64,000 nt of DNA from Enterobacter asburiae (GTDB taxonomy: Bacteria; Pseudomonadota; Gammaproteobacteria; Enterobacterales; Enterobacteriaceae): NCBI RefSeq assembly GCF_008080435.1, contig NZ_VRKN01000008.1, positions 62,001 through 126,000 of the forward strand. Direction: 5' to 3'. Below, piece by piece: positions 9,684-19,208 of this stretch. Under the pieces are notes generated by a model. It ran no database searches, was not told the DNA's origin, and saw only the letters and a list, made by a program, of their open reading frames with translations. The translations under genes were made by a program, and so were the position numbers. Positions within the stretch are counted from its first letter, which is position 1; every line of letters begins with the position of its first letter.

Positions 9684-10892
9684 ATGGCAATCAGTGAATC
9701 AACCCAGCCCGTTCCGGGCGCACCGGCGTCGCGCACCTCCTTTAAAGTCTTAGGCGCAATCAGTCTCTCGCACCTGCTCAACGACATGATCCAGTCGTTG
9801 ATTCTGGCCATTTATCCGCTGCTGCAGTCCGAGTTTTCGTTAACTTTCGTGCAGATAGGGATGATCACCCTGACCTTCCAGCTGGCTTCCTCACTGCTGC
9901 AGCCGGTGGTGGGCTACTGGACGGATAAATACCCGATGCCGTGGTCGCTGCCGATTGGCATGTGCTTTACCTTAAGCGGGCTGGTGCTGCTGGCCATGGC
10001 GGGGAGTTTTGAAGCGGTGTTGGTTGCCGCCGCGCTGGTAGGCACCGGATCGTCCGTCTTCCATCCGGAGTCCTCGCGCGTGGCGCGTATGGCTTCAGGG
10101 GGGCGTCACGGTCTGGCGCAGTCACTCTTCCAGGTAGGCGGTAACTTTGGTAGCTCCCTGGGTCCGCTGCTGGCCGCGGTGATTATTGCCCCTTATGGTA
10201 AAGGCAACGTGGCATGGTTTGTGCTGGCCGCACTGCTGGCCATTATCGTGCTGGCGCAGATCAGCCGCTGGTATGCCGCTCAACATCGCGTGAATAAAGG
10301 GAAACCTAAAGCCAGGGTTATCAATCCCCTGCCGCGCAATAAGGTTATCCAGGCCGTCTCTGTGCTGCTGGTACTGATTTTCTCGAAATACTTCTATATG
10401 GCGAGCATCAGCAGCTATTACACCTTTTATCTGATGCAAAAATTCGGATTATCGGTACAGAACGCGCAGATCCACCTGTTTGCCTTCCTGTTCGCCGTTG
10501 CGGCCGGTACGGTCATTGGCGGGCCTGTGGGCGATAAGATTGGGCGTAAATATGTCATTTGGGGCTCTATCCTCGGCGTAGCGCCGTTTACCCTTATTTT
10601 GCCGTACGCGAGCCTCGAATGGACGGGGATTTTAACCGTGATTATTGGTTTTATCCTCGCCTCCGCATTTTCCGCCATTCTGGTCTATGCTCAGGAGCTG
10701 CTGCCTGGCCGTATCGGTATGGTTTCCGGACTCTTTTTCGGTTTCGCCTTCGGCATGGGCGGGCTTGGTGCAGCAGTGCTGGGGATGGTTGCGGATCACA
10801 CCAGCATCTTCCTGGTTTATAAAATCTGCGCTTTCCTGCCGCTTCTTGGGATGTTAACCATATTCCTGCCTGATAACCGTCATAAAGCATAA
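9684..10892 (+). CDS. fsr: Fsr, fosmidomycin-resistance MFS efflux protein
   Basis: 402 residues (E. coli 406), with about twelve hydrophobic segments and MFS-type loops (for example GYWTDKYPMPW between helices 2 and 3, and GPVGDKIGRKYVIWGS between 8 and 9). E. coli Fsr exports fosmidomycin and related compounds when overproduced. ATG at 9684 gives MAISESTQPVPG; an in-frame codon at 9669 also exists but lacks family support. It is followed by an inverted repeat that may end transcription. Confidence 0.93.
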   Translation: MAISESTQPVPGAPASRTSFKVLGAISLSHLLNDMIQSLILAIYPLLQSEFSLTFVQIGMITLTFQLASSLLQPVVGYWTDKYPMPWSLPIGMCFTLSGLVLLAMAGSFEAVLVAAALVGTGSSVFHPESSRVARMASGGRHGLAQSLFQVGGNFGSSLGPLLAAVIIAPYGKGNVAWFVLAALLAIIVLAQISRWYAAQHRVNKGKPKARVINPLPRNKVIQAVSVLLVLIFSKYFYMASISSYYTFYLMQKFGLSVQNAQIHLFAFLFAVAAGTVIGGPVGDKIGRKYVIWGSILGVAPFTLILPYASLEWTGILTVIIGFILASAFSAILVYAQELLPGRIGMVSGLFFGFAFGMGGLGAAVLGMVADHTSIFLVYKICAFLPLLGMLTIFLPDNRHKA

Positions 10893-10896
10893 ATTA

Positions 10897-10927
10897 CAGG
10901 TAGCCAAAGTTTTACTTTAGCTACCTG
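10897..10927 (+). terminator. Stem-loop after fsr
   Basis: CAGGTAGCCAAAG (10897-10909) pairs with CTTTAGCTACCTG (10915-10927) with one mismatch. There is no T-run after it, so it is either a weak terminator or an mRNA-stabilising structure. Confidence 0.45.
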
Positions 10928-11122
10928 ACACCCTGATGCCATAAGGGTTTCTTCTCCATCCCCTCCCTGAATTTATCAATATGCGCTTTTTTATGCGCAT
11001 ATTGCTGTTTTATTCAAACTTCAACAATTATTCATAAACATAAGGGTAAAAATTGTCATAAACTATTACTCGGTTTTTTTGGTTTACACCAAAAAGGAAC
11101 ACCCACAACGAAAGGAGACGGA

Positions 11123-12799
11123 ATGCACCACGCCACACCGCTTATCACCACCATTGTTGGTGGACTTGTGCTCGCTTTTATCCTCGGCATGATTGCCAAT
11201 AAACTGCGTATTTCTCCTCTTGTCGGCTATCTGTTAGCGGGTGTACTGGCGGGACCGTTTACGCCAGGCTTCGTGGCGGATACCAAACTGGCCCCTGAGC
11301 TGGCGGAATTGGGCGTGATTCTGCTGATGTTTGGCGTCGGCCTGCACTTCTCCCTGAAGGATTTGATGGCGGTAAAGTCGATTGCCATACCGGGAGCGAT
11401 CGCCCAGATAGGGGTGGCGACGCTGCTGGGGATGGCGCTTTCGGCCGTGCTGGGCTGGTCGTTAATGACCGGTATCGTTTTTGGGCTGTGTCTCTCAACC
11501 GCCAGTACCGTGGTGCTGCTGCGCGCGCTTGAAGAGAGACAGCTGATAGACAGCCAGCGCGGGCAAATCGCGATAGGCTGGCTGATTGTTGAAGACCTGG
11601 TCATGGTGCTGACGCTGGTACTGCTGCCTGCCGTCGCCGGGATGATGGAAAAAGACAACGTCGGCTTTGCCTCGCTGGCGCTGGATATGGGCATCACCAT
11701 CGGTAAGGTTGTGGCGTTTATCGCCATCATGATGCTGGTGGGCCGCCGCCTGGTACCGTGGATCATGTCCCGCAGCGCGGCAACCGGCTCACGCGAGCTG
11801 TTTACCCTCTCCGTGCTGGCGCTGGCGCTGGGTATCGCTTTTGGTGCCGTTGAGCTGTTTGATGTCTCCTTTGCCCTGGGCGCGTTCTTCGCCGGGATGG
11901 TGCTGAACGAGTCCGAACTGAGCCACCGCGCGGCACACGATACTCTGCCGCTGCGTGATGCCTTCGCCGTGCTGTTCTTCGTCTCCGTCGGGATGCTGTT
12001 TGACCCGATGGTTCTGATTCATCAACCGCTGGCCGTGCTGGGCACGCTGGCGATCATCATCTTTGGTAAGTCGCTCGCCGCCTTCTTCCTGGTGCGGATG
12101 TTCGGCCACTCTCCGCGGACGGCACTGACCATCGCCGCCAGTCTGGCACAAATTGGTGAGTTCGCCTTTATTCTGGCCGGTCTGGGTATGGCCCTGAACC
12201 TGCTGCCGCAGGCGGGGCAAAACCTGGTGCTGGCGGGCGCGATCCTGTCGATTATGCTAAACCCGGTGCTGTTTGCCCTGCTGGAAAAATACCTCGATAA
12301 AACCGAAACGCTGGAAGAACAGACGCTCGAAGAGGTCATCGAAGAAGAGAAGCAGATCCCGGTGGATATTTGCAATCACGCCCTGCTGGTCGGTTTTGGC
12401 CGCGTGGGCAGCCTGCTCGGTGAGAAACTGATGGCGCAAGGGATCCCGCTGGTGGTGATTGAAACCTCACGCACCCGCGTCGACGAGTTGCGCGAGCGCG
12501 GTATTCGTGCAGTGCTGGGCAATGCGGCAAACGAAGAGATTATGAATCTGGCGCATCTGGACTGCGCGCGCTGGCTGCTGCTGACCATACCTAACGGCTA
12601 TGAAGCGGGTGAGATTGTTGCCTCCGCGCGCGAAAAGTGCCCAACGATTGAGATTATCGCCCGGGCGCATTATGACGACGAGGTGGAGTACATTACCGAG
12701 CGCGGCGCGAATAAGGTGGTGATGGGCGAGCGCGAGATTGCAAATACGATGCTGACGCTGCTGGAGAAACCGCCGGTTGAAGAGGCGGTGACGGGTTAG
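11123..12799 (+). CDS. ybaL: YbaL, CPA2-family cation/proton antiporter with RCK domain
   Basis: 558 residues, same as E. coli YbaL. The first 390 or so residues are a KefB/KefC-like membrane domain with 11-13 hydrophobic segments; the C-terminal part from about 415 is a TrkA-N/RCK nucleotide-binding domain with the Rossmann motif GFGRVG and EIIARAHYDDEVEYI. Related Kef proteins exchange K+ for H+; the substrate of YbaL is not firmly known. A strong AAAGGAGA site lies eight bases before the ATG. A palindromic repeat follows the stop. Confidence 0.94.
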   Translation: MHHATPLITTIVGGLVLAFILGMIANKLRISPLVGYLLAGVLAGPFTPGFVADTKLAPELAELGVILLMFGVGLHFSLKDLMAVKSIAIPGAIAQIGVATLLGMALSAVLGWSLMTGIVFGLCLSTASTVVLLRALEERQLIDSQRGQIAIGWLIVEDLVMVLTLVLLPAVAGMMEKDNVGFASLALDMGITIGKVVAFIAIMMLVGRRLVPWIMSRSAATGSRELFTLSVLALALGIAFGAVELFDVSFALGAFFAGMVLNESELSHRAAHDTLPLRDAFAVLFFVSVGMLFDPMVLIHQPLAVLGTLAIIIFGKSLAAFFLVRMFGHSPRTALTIAASLAQIGEFAFILAGLGMALNLLPQAGQNLVLAGAILSIMLNPVLFALLEKYLDKTETLEEQTLEEVIEEEKQIPVDICNHALLVGFGRVGSLLGEKLMAQGIPLVVIETSRTRVDELRERGIRAVLGNAANEEIMNLAHLDCARWLLLTIPNGYEAGEIVASAREKCPTIEIIARAHYDDEVEYITERGANKVVMGEREIANTMLTLLEKPPVEEAVTG

Positions 12800-12814
12800 C
12801 TTGTGCGGCCATGT

Positions 12815-12896
12815 CCCCTCACCCCAGCCCTCTCCCCACAGGGGCGAGGGTGTTCACGTTCCCTCTCCCCTGTGGGGAGAGGGTTAGGGTGAGGGG
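12815..12896. repeat. Palindromic repeat, CCCTCACCC family, copy 1
   Basis: An 82-base element: CCCCTCACCCCAGCCCTCTCC at the left end is mirrored by its near inverse at the right end (GGAGAGGGTTAGGGTGAGGGG), and each half holds a smaller palindrome (CTCCCC...GGGG). It fills the gap between convergent ybaL and gsk. Related copies lie at 16140-16220, 23044-23080 and 49345-49379. Confidence 0.85.
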
Positions 12897-12903
12897 TTTT
12901 ATT

Positions 12904-14208
12904 TTACCTGTCCCAGTACGCCTCTTCGAGGCTGTCTTCCCGTTCCGGCAGGCCACGCGTTAAGCGCGGAGAGTGCTGATTCAGTACCTGATAGCTCACG
13001 CGGTTAGCGTACTTACACACCTGCGCCAACGACGAATAGGTCAGCCAGCTGAACTTATGCTTGCTGGAGTTCGGCACGTTGGTTTTGTGATAGGCGTTAG
13101 CGGTGATGTCGTGCAGCAGCGCGGCCAGCGCGCCGTCGCCCGCACCGTTGGTGTTCATGATCTTCTCCGGCCCGCCCATATAAGGCGCGATATGCGAGTA
13201 GATACGCAGCGGATTCACGCAATCTTTGTAACGCATACCACGGCTGAACTCGTACTGATTGAACTCGGCAATCGCGCCAGGCAGCAGCGGATGCTGGGTT
13301 TTGCGTTTGCTCTCTTCTTCCGTGAAGCCAGCCATATACAGCCCTACCGGGCCGGCGGTGCAGAGCACCAAATCCACCCAGTCCAGCGCTTTGTCAGACG
13401 CCAGCAGCGGATCGCTTTCGCCGGTCAACGCTTCGGCCTCTTCTTCGTTCATCGCCAGAATCGAGACGTGCTCTTTCAGGAAGGCCTGCCACCACTCCGG
13501 GTTATCGGCGATAACGAATTTCGTGCCCAGCGTCAGAACGACCGGCACATTGTATTTCTTCGCGTACTCAATCGCTTTCATGGTCGCTTCCGGCATGGGC
13601 TCGCCCGGCTTACAGCGCACCAGGTAGGAGGTCAGCACCAGCGCCGAGGCGCCCGCAATCACCTCTTCAGGAATGCTCTCGGCACGCAGCTTGTTCATAT
13701 GGCCCGGGCTGATGGCAAAGGTACGCTCGCCGGAATCGCTAATCAGCGTAAAGCAGCGACCAATGGGCCCGTCGACGCCCTGGAGGTAGTTCAGATCGGT
13801 ACGGCTGGAGGTGTTGCACAAATAGCGGTAGGCATAGCCGCCGATTTCGATATTGCTGCACATCACGCCGAGCAGAACCGAGCGGTCGTCTGCCAGTACG
13901 GAGTAGTTGTGCATGGTATTGCCGATGGTGCCACCGGCGAACTGATGGGTAATCAGGTTTTCGCGAACCAGCTCCTGGTACAGCGCTTCGGCGACATCGT
14001 CCTCAATCACCAGCGAGTGACCGGCGCTCAAACCGTAACGGGCGACAAACGCATCATCCACTTTCGCTTCAATGTCCACCAGCGTCTGATCGATACCGAC
14101 GACCCATGCCGCGCTGGTTTCATTTTCTGGCTGGATTTGCTGCAGGAGCGGATCGCGGGCATTGACGGGGAAGTAGTGTTTGGATTTGCGTTTACCGGGA
14201 AATTTCAT
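12904..14208 (-). CDS. gsk: Gsk, inosine-guanosine kinase
   Basis: 434 residues, matching E. coli Gsk. A PfkB/ribokinase-fold enzyme that phosphorylates inosine and guanosine in purine salvage. The C-terminal signature NTNGAGDGALAAL includes the catalytic Asp and anion hole; the N-terminal GGTIGNTMHN lies in the substrate pocket. The ATG at 14208 gives MKFPGKRKSKHYFPVNARDP; the extension to 14250 adds no conserved residues. In E. coli aes lies between gsk and hemH; here hemH is directly upstream with 62 bases between. Confidence 0.96.
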   Translation of the reverse strand: MKFPGKRKSKHYFPVNARDPLLQQIQPENETSAAWVVGIDQTLVDIEAKVDDAFVARYGLSAGHSLVIEDDVAEALYQELVRENLITHQFAGGTIGNTMHNYSVLADDRSVLLGVMCSNIEIGGYAYRYLCNTSSRTDLNYLQGVDGPIGRCFTLISDSGERTFAISPGHMNKLRAESIPEEVIAGASALVLTSYLVRCKPGEPMPEATMKAIEYAKKYNVPVVLTLGTKFVIADNPEWWQAFLKEHVSILAMNEEEAEALTGESDPLLASDKALDWVDLVLCTAGPVGLYMAGFTEEESKRKTQHPLLPGAIAEFNQYEFSRGMRYKDCVNPLRIYSHIAPYMGGPEKIMNTNGAGDGALAALLHDITANAYHKTNVPNSSKHKFSWLTYSSLAQVCKYANRVSYQVLNQHSPRLTRGLPEREDSLEEAYWDR

Positions 14209-14270
14209 GGTCTGAACTGTACGAAGAATATGGGCCGGGAATGGTAGCACAAACCCGGCCCGGAGTGCGA

Positions 14271-15233
14271 TCAGCGGCTGTTCGTTACCAGCGAGACCAT
14301 CATGTCGATATGCTCAGGCGAGTCGTTAAGCGCCGGAATGTATTCGTACTTTTCGCCACCAGCCTCAAGGAAAAACTCCCGGTTTTGCACCGCGATCTCC
14401 TCCAGCGTTTCCAGACAGTCTGCCGAGAAGCCCGGCGACATCACCTGAATATGCTTCACTCCCTTCTCACCGAGCATTTTGAGGGTTTCATCGGTGTACG
14501 GCGTCAGCCACGGCTCGCGACCGAAGCGCGACTGGAAGGTCATCATCACCTTCTCCGGCGGCAGGCCAAGGGCAGAAACCAGTTCGCGCGTGGTATCACG
14601 GCAGCGCTGTGGATAATCATCCCCTTCATTGGCGAAACGCTGTGGGATCCCGTGATAGGAAAGCAACAGCAGATCCGGCTCGCCGTGCTTTTCAAACGAT
14701 ACGCGCGCGCTGTTGGCAAGCGCCTTGATGTAGAGATCGTTATCCGCGTAATCGCGAATAAAGGTCACGCCCGGAATGCGGCGACGGGTCGCCAGAATGC
14801 GGGCCAGCTCGTCCCAGACGGCGGCCACCGTCGAGCAAGAGTATTGCGGGTAGAGCGCCAGCACGACGATATGGTCCACGCCCTGCGCCAGCAGTGATTC
14901 CACCGCGCTTTCCAGGGACGGTTTTCCGTAGCTCATGCCAAGCGCGACGGGCATATCCGGCAGGCGGGCGGCCAGCGCTTTTTCCTGACGACGGCTGTAA
15001 ACCATCAGCGGCGAGCCCTCTTCCATCCAGACGGACTGATAGAGTTTGGCGACGCGCGGAGAACGAATCGGCAGAATGACGCCACGCAGCAACGGCCACC
15101 ACAGCAGTCTCGGAAAATCCACGACGCGCGAGTCGCTTAAAAATTGTCGCAGGTAGCGTTTTACCGCGTCTGATGTAGGTGCTTCTGGAGTGCCCAGATT
15201 GGCAAGCAGGATGCCGGTTTTCGCCTGACTCAT
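14271..15233 (-). CDS. hemH: HemH, ferrochelatase
   Basis: 320 residues, E. coli length. Inserts Fe2+ into protoporphyrin IX, the last step of haem synthesis. The ferrochelatase signature [12 protein letters not shown] with the metal-binding histidine is present, as is the C-terminal [16 protein letters not shown] with the conserved catalytic Glu. The start [19 protein letters not shown] is conserved. It follows adk on the same strand, with a stem-loop between. Confidence 0.97.
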   Translation of the reverse strand: MSQAKTGILLANLGTPEAPTSDAVKRYLRQFLSDSRVVDFPRLLWWPLLRGVILPIRSPRVAKLYQSVWMEEGSPLMVYSRRQEKALAARLPDMPVALGMSYGKPSLESAVESLLAQGVDHIVVLALYPQYSCSTVAAVWDELARILATRRRIPGVTFIRDYADNDLYIKALANSARVSFEKHGEPDLLLLSYHGIPQRFANEGDDYPQRCRDTTRELVSALGLPPEKVMMTFQSRFGREPWLTPYTDETLKMLGEKGVKHIQVMSPGFSADCLETLEEIAVQNREFFLEAGGEKYEYIPALNDSPEHIDMMVSLVTNSR

Positions 15234-15324
15234 TCACGCCTCTTAACCATTTGATAGGTTGTCAATTGTAGCGGAAATGCGTTTAAACGAAACCCATTGC
15301 TGTAATAGGTAAGATGAGAATATT

Positions 15325-15348
15325 TCTCACCCGGGAGCCCGGGTGAGA
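15325..15348 (-). terminator. Hairpin after adk
   Basis: TCTCACCCGGG (15325-15335) and CCCGGGTGAGA (15338-15348) form a GC-rich stem just past the adk stop. Only a weak T-rich stretch follows on the minus strand, so read-through into hemH is possible. Confidence 0.6.
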
Positions 15349-15357
15349 GGCGCGCGA

Positions 15358-16035
<678 letters not shown>

Positions 16036-16139
16036 TCAAAAGCGCTAAACAATACCACCAGAACGGGCATCGCTCAAGGAAGGCAGGAAGGCTGAAACGG
16101 TTAACGGGGGGAGATTATTTGGGTTAGTGCGGTTGATTC

Positions 16140-16220
16140 CCCCTCACCCTAACCCTCTCCCCAAAGGGGAGAGGGAATTTGAACACCCTCTCCCCTTTGG
16201 GGAGAGGGCAGGGTGAGGGG
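16140..16220. repeat. Palindromic repeat, CCCTCACCC family, copy 2
   Basis: The 81-base element reads CCCCTCACCCTAACCCTCTCC at the left and its inverse with one change at the right; internal palindromes CTCCCCAAAGGGGAG and CTCCCCTTTGGGGAG lie on each arm. It occupies the gap between htpG and adk. Confidence 0.87.
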
Positions 16221-16231
16221 CAGGTGTTTAG

Positions 16232-18106
16232 TTACGCCAGCAGCAGCGCATTCACACGTTTAATGAACAGGTTAGGATCTTCCAGCGTGCCGCGCTCGGC
16301 CAGCAGGGACTGATCCAGCAGCAGTTCGACCCACTCGGCAAAACGGGCGTCGTCCTGGGTATCCGCCGCGCGTTTCACCAGCGGATGATCCGGATTAAGC
16401 TCAAAGATATATTTCACTTCCGGCATTGCCTGGCCCGCCGCTGCGAACAGTTTCGCCATCTGGGTGCCCATTTCGTCAGCATCGGTGGTGACAATGGCCG
16501 GGGTGTCGGTCAGACGGTGCGTGAAGCGCACCTCTTTGACGCGCTCGCCCAGCAGGGTTTTCACGCGCTCAACGAACGGCTCCAGCGCCTTCTCGGCTTC
16601 TTTCGCGCTTTCATCCACTTCATCCGCCAGCTTGTCGATGGACTCGTCAGCTTTGGCAACGGACTGGAAGGATTTACCGTCGAACTCGGTCAGGTAGTTC
16701 ATCATCCACTCGTCGATGCGGTCAGAAAGCAGCAGCACTTCGATGCCTTTCTTGCGCAACAGCTCCAGGTGCGGGCTGCTCTTCGCCGCCGCGTAGCTGT
16801 CGGCGGTGATGTAGTAGATCTTCTCCTGCCCTTCTTTCATGCGCGAGACGTACTCTTCCAGCGACACGGTCTGCGCGGAGGAGTCGGTATGCGTAGAAGC
16901 GAAGCGCAGCAGTTTGGCGATCGCTTCAACGTTCGCGGTGTCTTCTGCCGGGCCTTCTTTCAGCACCAGGCCGAACTGTTTCCAGAAGGTCTGATATTTT
17001 TCCGCATCGTCTTTCGCCAGTTTTTCCAGCATCTGCAGCGCACGTTTAGTCAGGGCGTTGCGCAAGTTACGGGTGACGGTGCTGTCCTGCAGAATTTCAC
17101 GCGAGACGTTGAGCGGCAGATCGTTAGAATCTATCAGACCGCGCACAAAGCGCAGGTAGTTCGGCATGAACTGCTCGGCGTCGTCCATGATGAACACGCG
17201 CTGCACGTACAGCTTCAGGCCGTGCTTGTGATCGCGGTTCCACATGTCCCACGGTGCCTGTGCCGGAATGTACAGCAGGCTGGTGTACTCCTGCTTACCT
17301 TCCACACGGTTATGGCTCCAGGTCAGCGGGTCGGTAAAGTCGTGGGCGATGTGCTTGTAGAACTCGTTGTATTCGTCGTCTTTAATTTCAGACTTGTTGC
17401 GCGTCCACAGCGCCTGCGCCTTGTTGATTTTCTCCCAGGAGACCACGGTTTCGCCGTCTTTCTCTTCCTGTTTTTCAATCTCTACCGGCAGGGCGATGTG
17501 GTCGGAATATTTGCTGATGATGGAGCGCACGCGCCAGTCGTTCAGGAAATCGTCTTCCCCTTCACGCAGGTGCAGGGTGATTTCGGTGCCGCGATCCGCT
17601 TTGGTGATGTCACCAACGGTGTATTCGCCTTCACCTTTAGATTCCCACAGCACGCCGTTCTCGGCGCTGTCGCCCGCGGCGCGGGTGCGCACAGTAACTT
17701 TATCCGCCACGATGAACGCCGAGTAGAAACCGACGCCGAACTGACCGATCAGCTGGCTGTCTTTCGCCTGGTCAGAGCCCATGGACTCAAGGAACGCTTT
17801 GGTGCCAGATTTGGCGATGGTCCCAAGGTGGTCGATCACCTCGTCGCGGTTCATCCCGATGCCGTTATCGGCAATGGTCAGGGTGCGGTTCTCTTTATTG
17901 AACGAGACGCGCACGCGCAGCTCTCCGTCGCCTTCATACAGATCCGGATTAGACAGCGCGCGGAAGCGCAGCTTGTCCGCCGCGTCCGAGGCGTTGGAAA
18001 TCAGCTCACGCAGGAAAATTTCTTTGTTGGAATACAGGGAATGGATCATCAGGTGCAGAAGCTGTTTTACTTCTGACTGGAAACCACGGGTTTCTTGTCC
18101 TTTCAT
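16232..18106 (-). CDS. htpG: HtpG, Hsp90 chaperone
   Basis: 624 residues, the E. coli length. The N-terminal GHKL ATPase domain shows [16 protein letters not shown] and [17 protein letters not shown]; the middle and C-terminal dimerisation domains follow, and there is no eukaryotic MEEVD tail. It acts as an ATP-dependent cytosolic chaperone working with DnaK. The upstream region carries a clear sigma-32 promoter (18159-18187). Confidence 0.98.
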   Translation of the reverse strand: MKGQETRGFQSEVKQLLHLMIHSLYSNKEIFLRELISNASDAADKLRFRALSNPDLYEGDGELRVRVSFNKENRTLTIADNGIGMNRDEVIDHLGTIAKSGTKAFLESMGSDQAKDSQLIGQFGVGFYSAFIVADKVTVRTRAAGDSAENGVLWESKGEGEYTVGDITKADRGTEITLHLREGEDDFLNDWRVRSIISKYSDHIALPVEIEKQEEKDGETVVSWEKINKAQALWTRNKSEIKDDEYNEFYKHIAHDFTDPLTWSHNRVEGKQEYTSLLYIPAQAPWDMWNRDHKHGLKLYVQRVFIMDDAEQFMPNYLRFVRGLIDSNDLPLNVSREILQDSTVTRNLRNALTKRALQMLEKLAKDDAEKYQTFWKQFGLVLKEGPAEDTANVEAIAKLLRFASTHTDSSAQTVSLEEYVSRMKEGQEKIYYITADSYAAAKSSPHLELLRKKGIEVLLLSDRIDEWMMNYLTEFDGKSFQSVAKADESIDKLADEVDESAKEAEKALEPFVERVKTLLGERVKEVRFTHRLTDTPAIVTTDADEMGTQMAKLFAAAGQAMPEVKYIFELNPDHPLVKRAADTQDDARFAEWVELLLDQSLLAERGTLEDPNLFIKRVNALLLA

Positions 18107-18158
18107 CTAAGTCGACCTCAACAATGCCATTTAATGGGGTTGTAAAACGTTGAGTGAG

Positions 18159-18187
18159 AGATGGGGATAAGGGGGGGGATTTTCAAG
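18159..18187 (-). promoter_or_regulatory. Sigma-32 heat-shock promoter of htpG
   Basis: On the minus strand, CTTGAAA (18187-18181) and CCCCATCT (18166-18159) are separated by 14 bases, close to the sigma-32 consensus. The spacer holds a run of eight Cs. It lies 52 bases before the htpG start codon. Confidence 0.88.
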
Positions 18188-18216
18188 CGGAGGCCGCGCG
18201 CGCAGCCTCCGTTTGG

Positions 18217-18821
18217 TCAGAAAATAATCTTGTGACGCCCGGCCAGAGAGTGCGACAGCGTGGTGCCGTCCACCATTTCCAGCTCGCCGCCCACCGGCAC
18301 GCCGTGGGCGATGCGGCTGGCGTCAACGCCGTACTGCGAGCACAGTTCGGCGATGTAGTTGGCGGTTGCCTCCCCTTCCACCGTCGGGTTGGTGGCGAGG
18401 ATCACCTCTTTGATGGTTTCGGACTCAAGACGCTGTTCAAGGCGGTCAAGACCGATATCATCCGGGCCAATACCGTCCAGCGGGGAGAGATGCCCCATCA
18501 GCACGAAGTAGCGGCCGGAAAACTGCCCGGTTTGTTCGATGGCGTAGATGTCCGCCGGACTCTCCACCACGCAAATCTGACCGTTTTCCTGACGACGCGG
18601 GTTCGTACAGATGTTACACACGTCCTGCTCGGTAAAGGTACGGCAATCCGCACAGTGACCAATTTCTGACATGGCGCGGGTTAAAGCCTGCGCCAGGCGC
18701 ATCCCGCCGCTGCGGTCGCGCTGCAATAGCGTAAACGCCATGCGCTGCGCCGACTTCGGGCCAACGCCCGGCAGGCAGCGCAGTGCTTCCATTAACTGCG
18801 TGAGCAGCGGACTGGTTTGCA

Positions 18822-18822
<1 letters not shown>
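18217..18822 (-). CDS. recR: RecR, recombination mediator
   Basis: 201 residues, E. coli length. An N-terminal helix-hairpin-helix ([17 protein letters not shown]), a four-cysteine zinc finger ([16 protein letters not shown]), and a Toprim domain ([19 protein letters not shown]) appear in the standard order. RecR works with RecF and RecO to load RecA at gaps. Its ATG overlaps the ybaB stop by one base (TGATG), so translation is coupled. Confidence 0.97.
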
Positions 18823-19196
<374 letters not shown>

Positions 19197-19208
19197 TCAG
19201 ACTCACGA

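Noticed and set aside
12973-14247. 424-residue antisense frame in gsk
   Set aside because: Same reason: mirror of a conserved gene with no independent support.
16385-18076. 563-residue antisense frame in htpG
   Set aside because: Shadow of a highly conserved gene; composition and lack of ribosome site argue against it.
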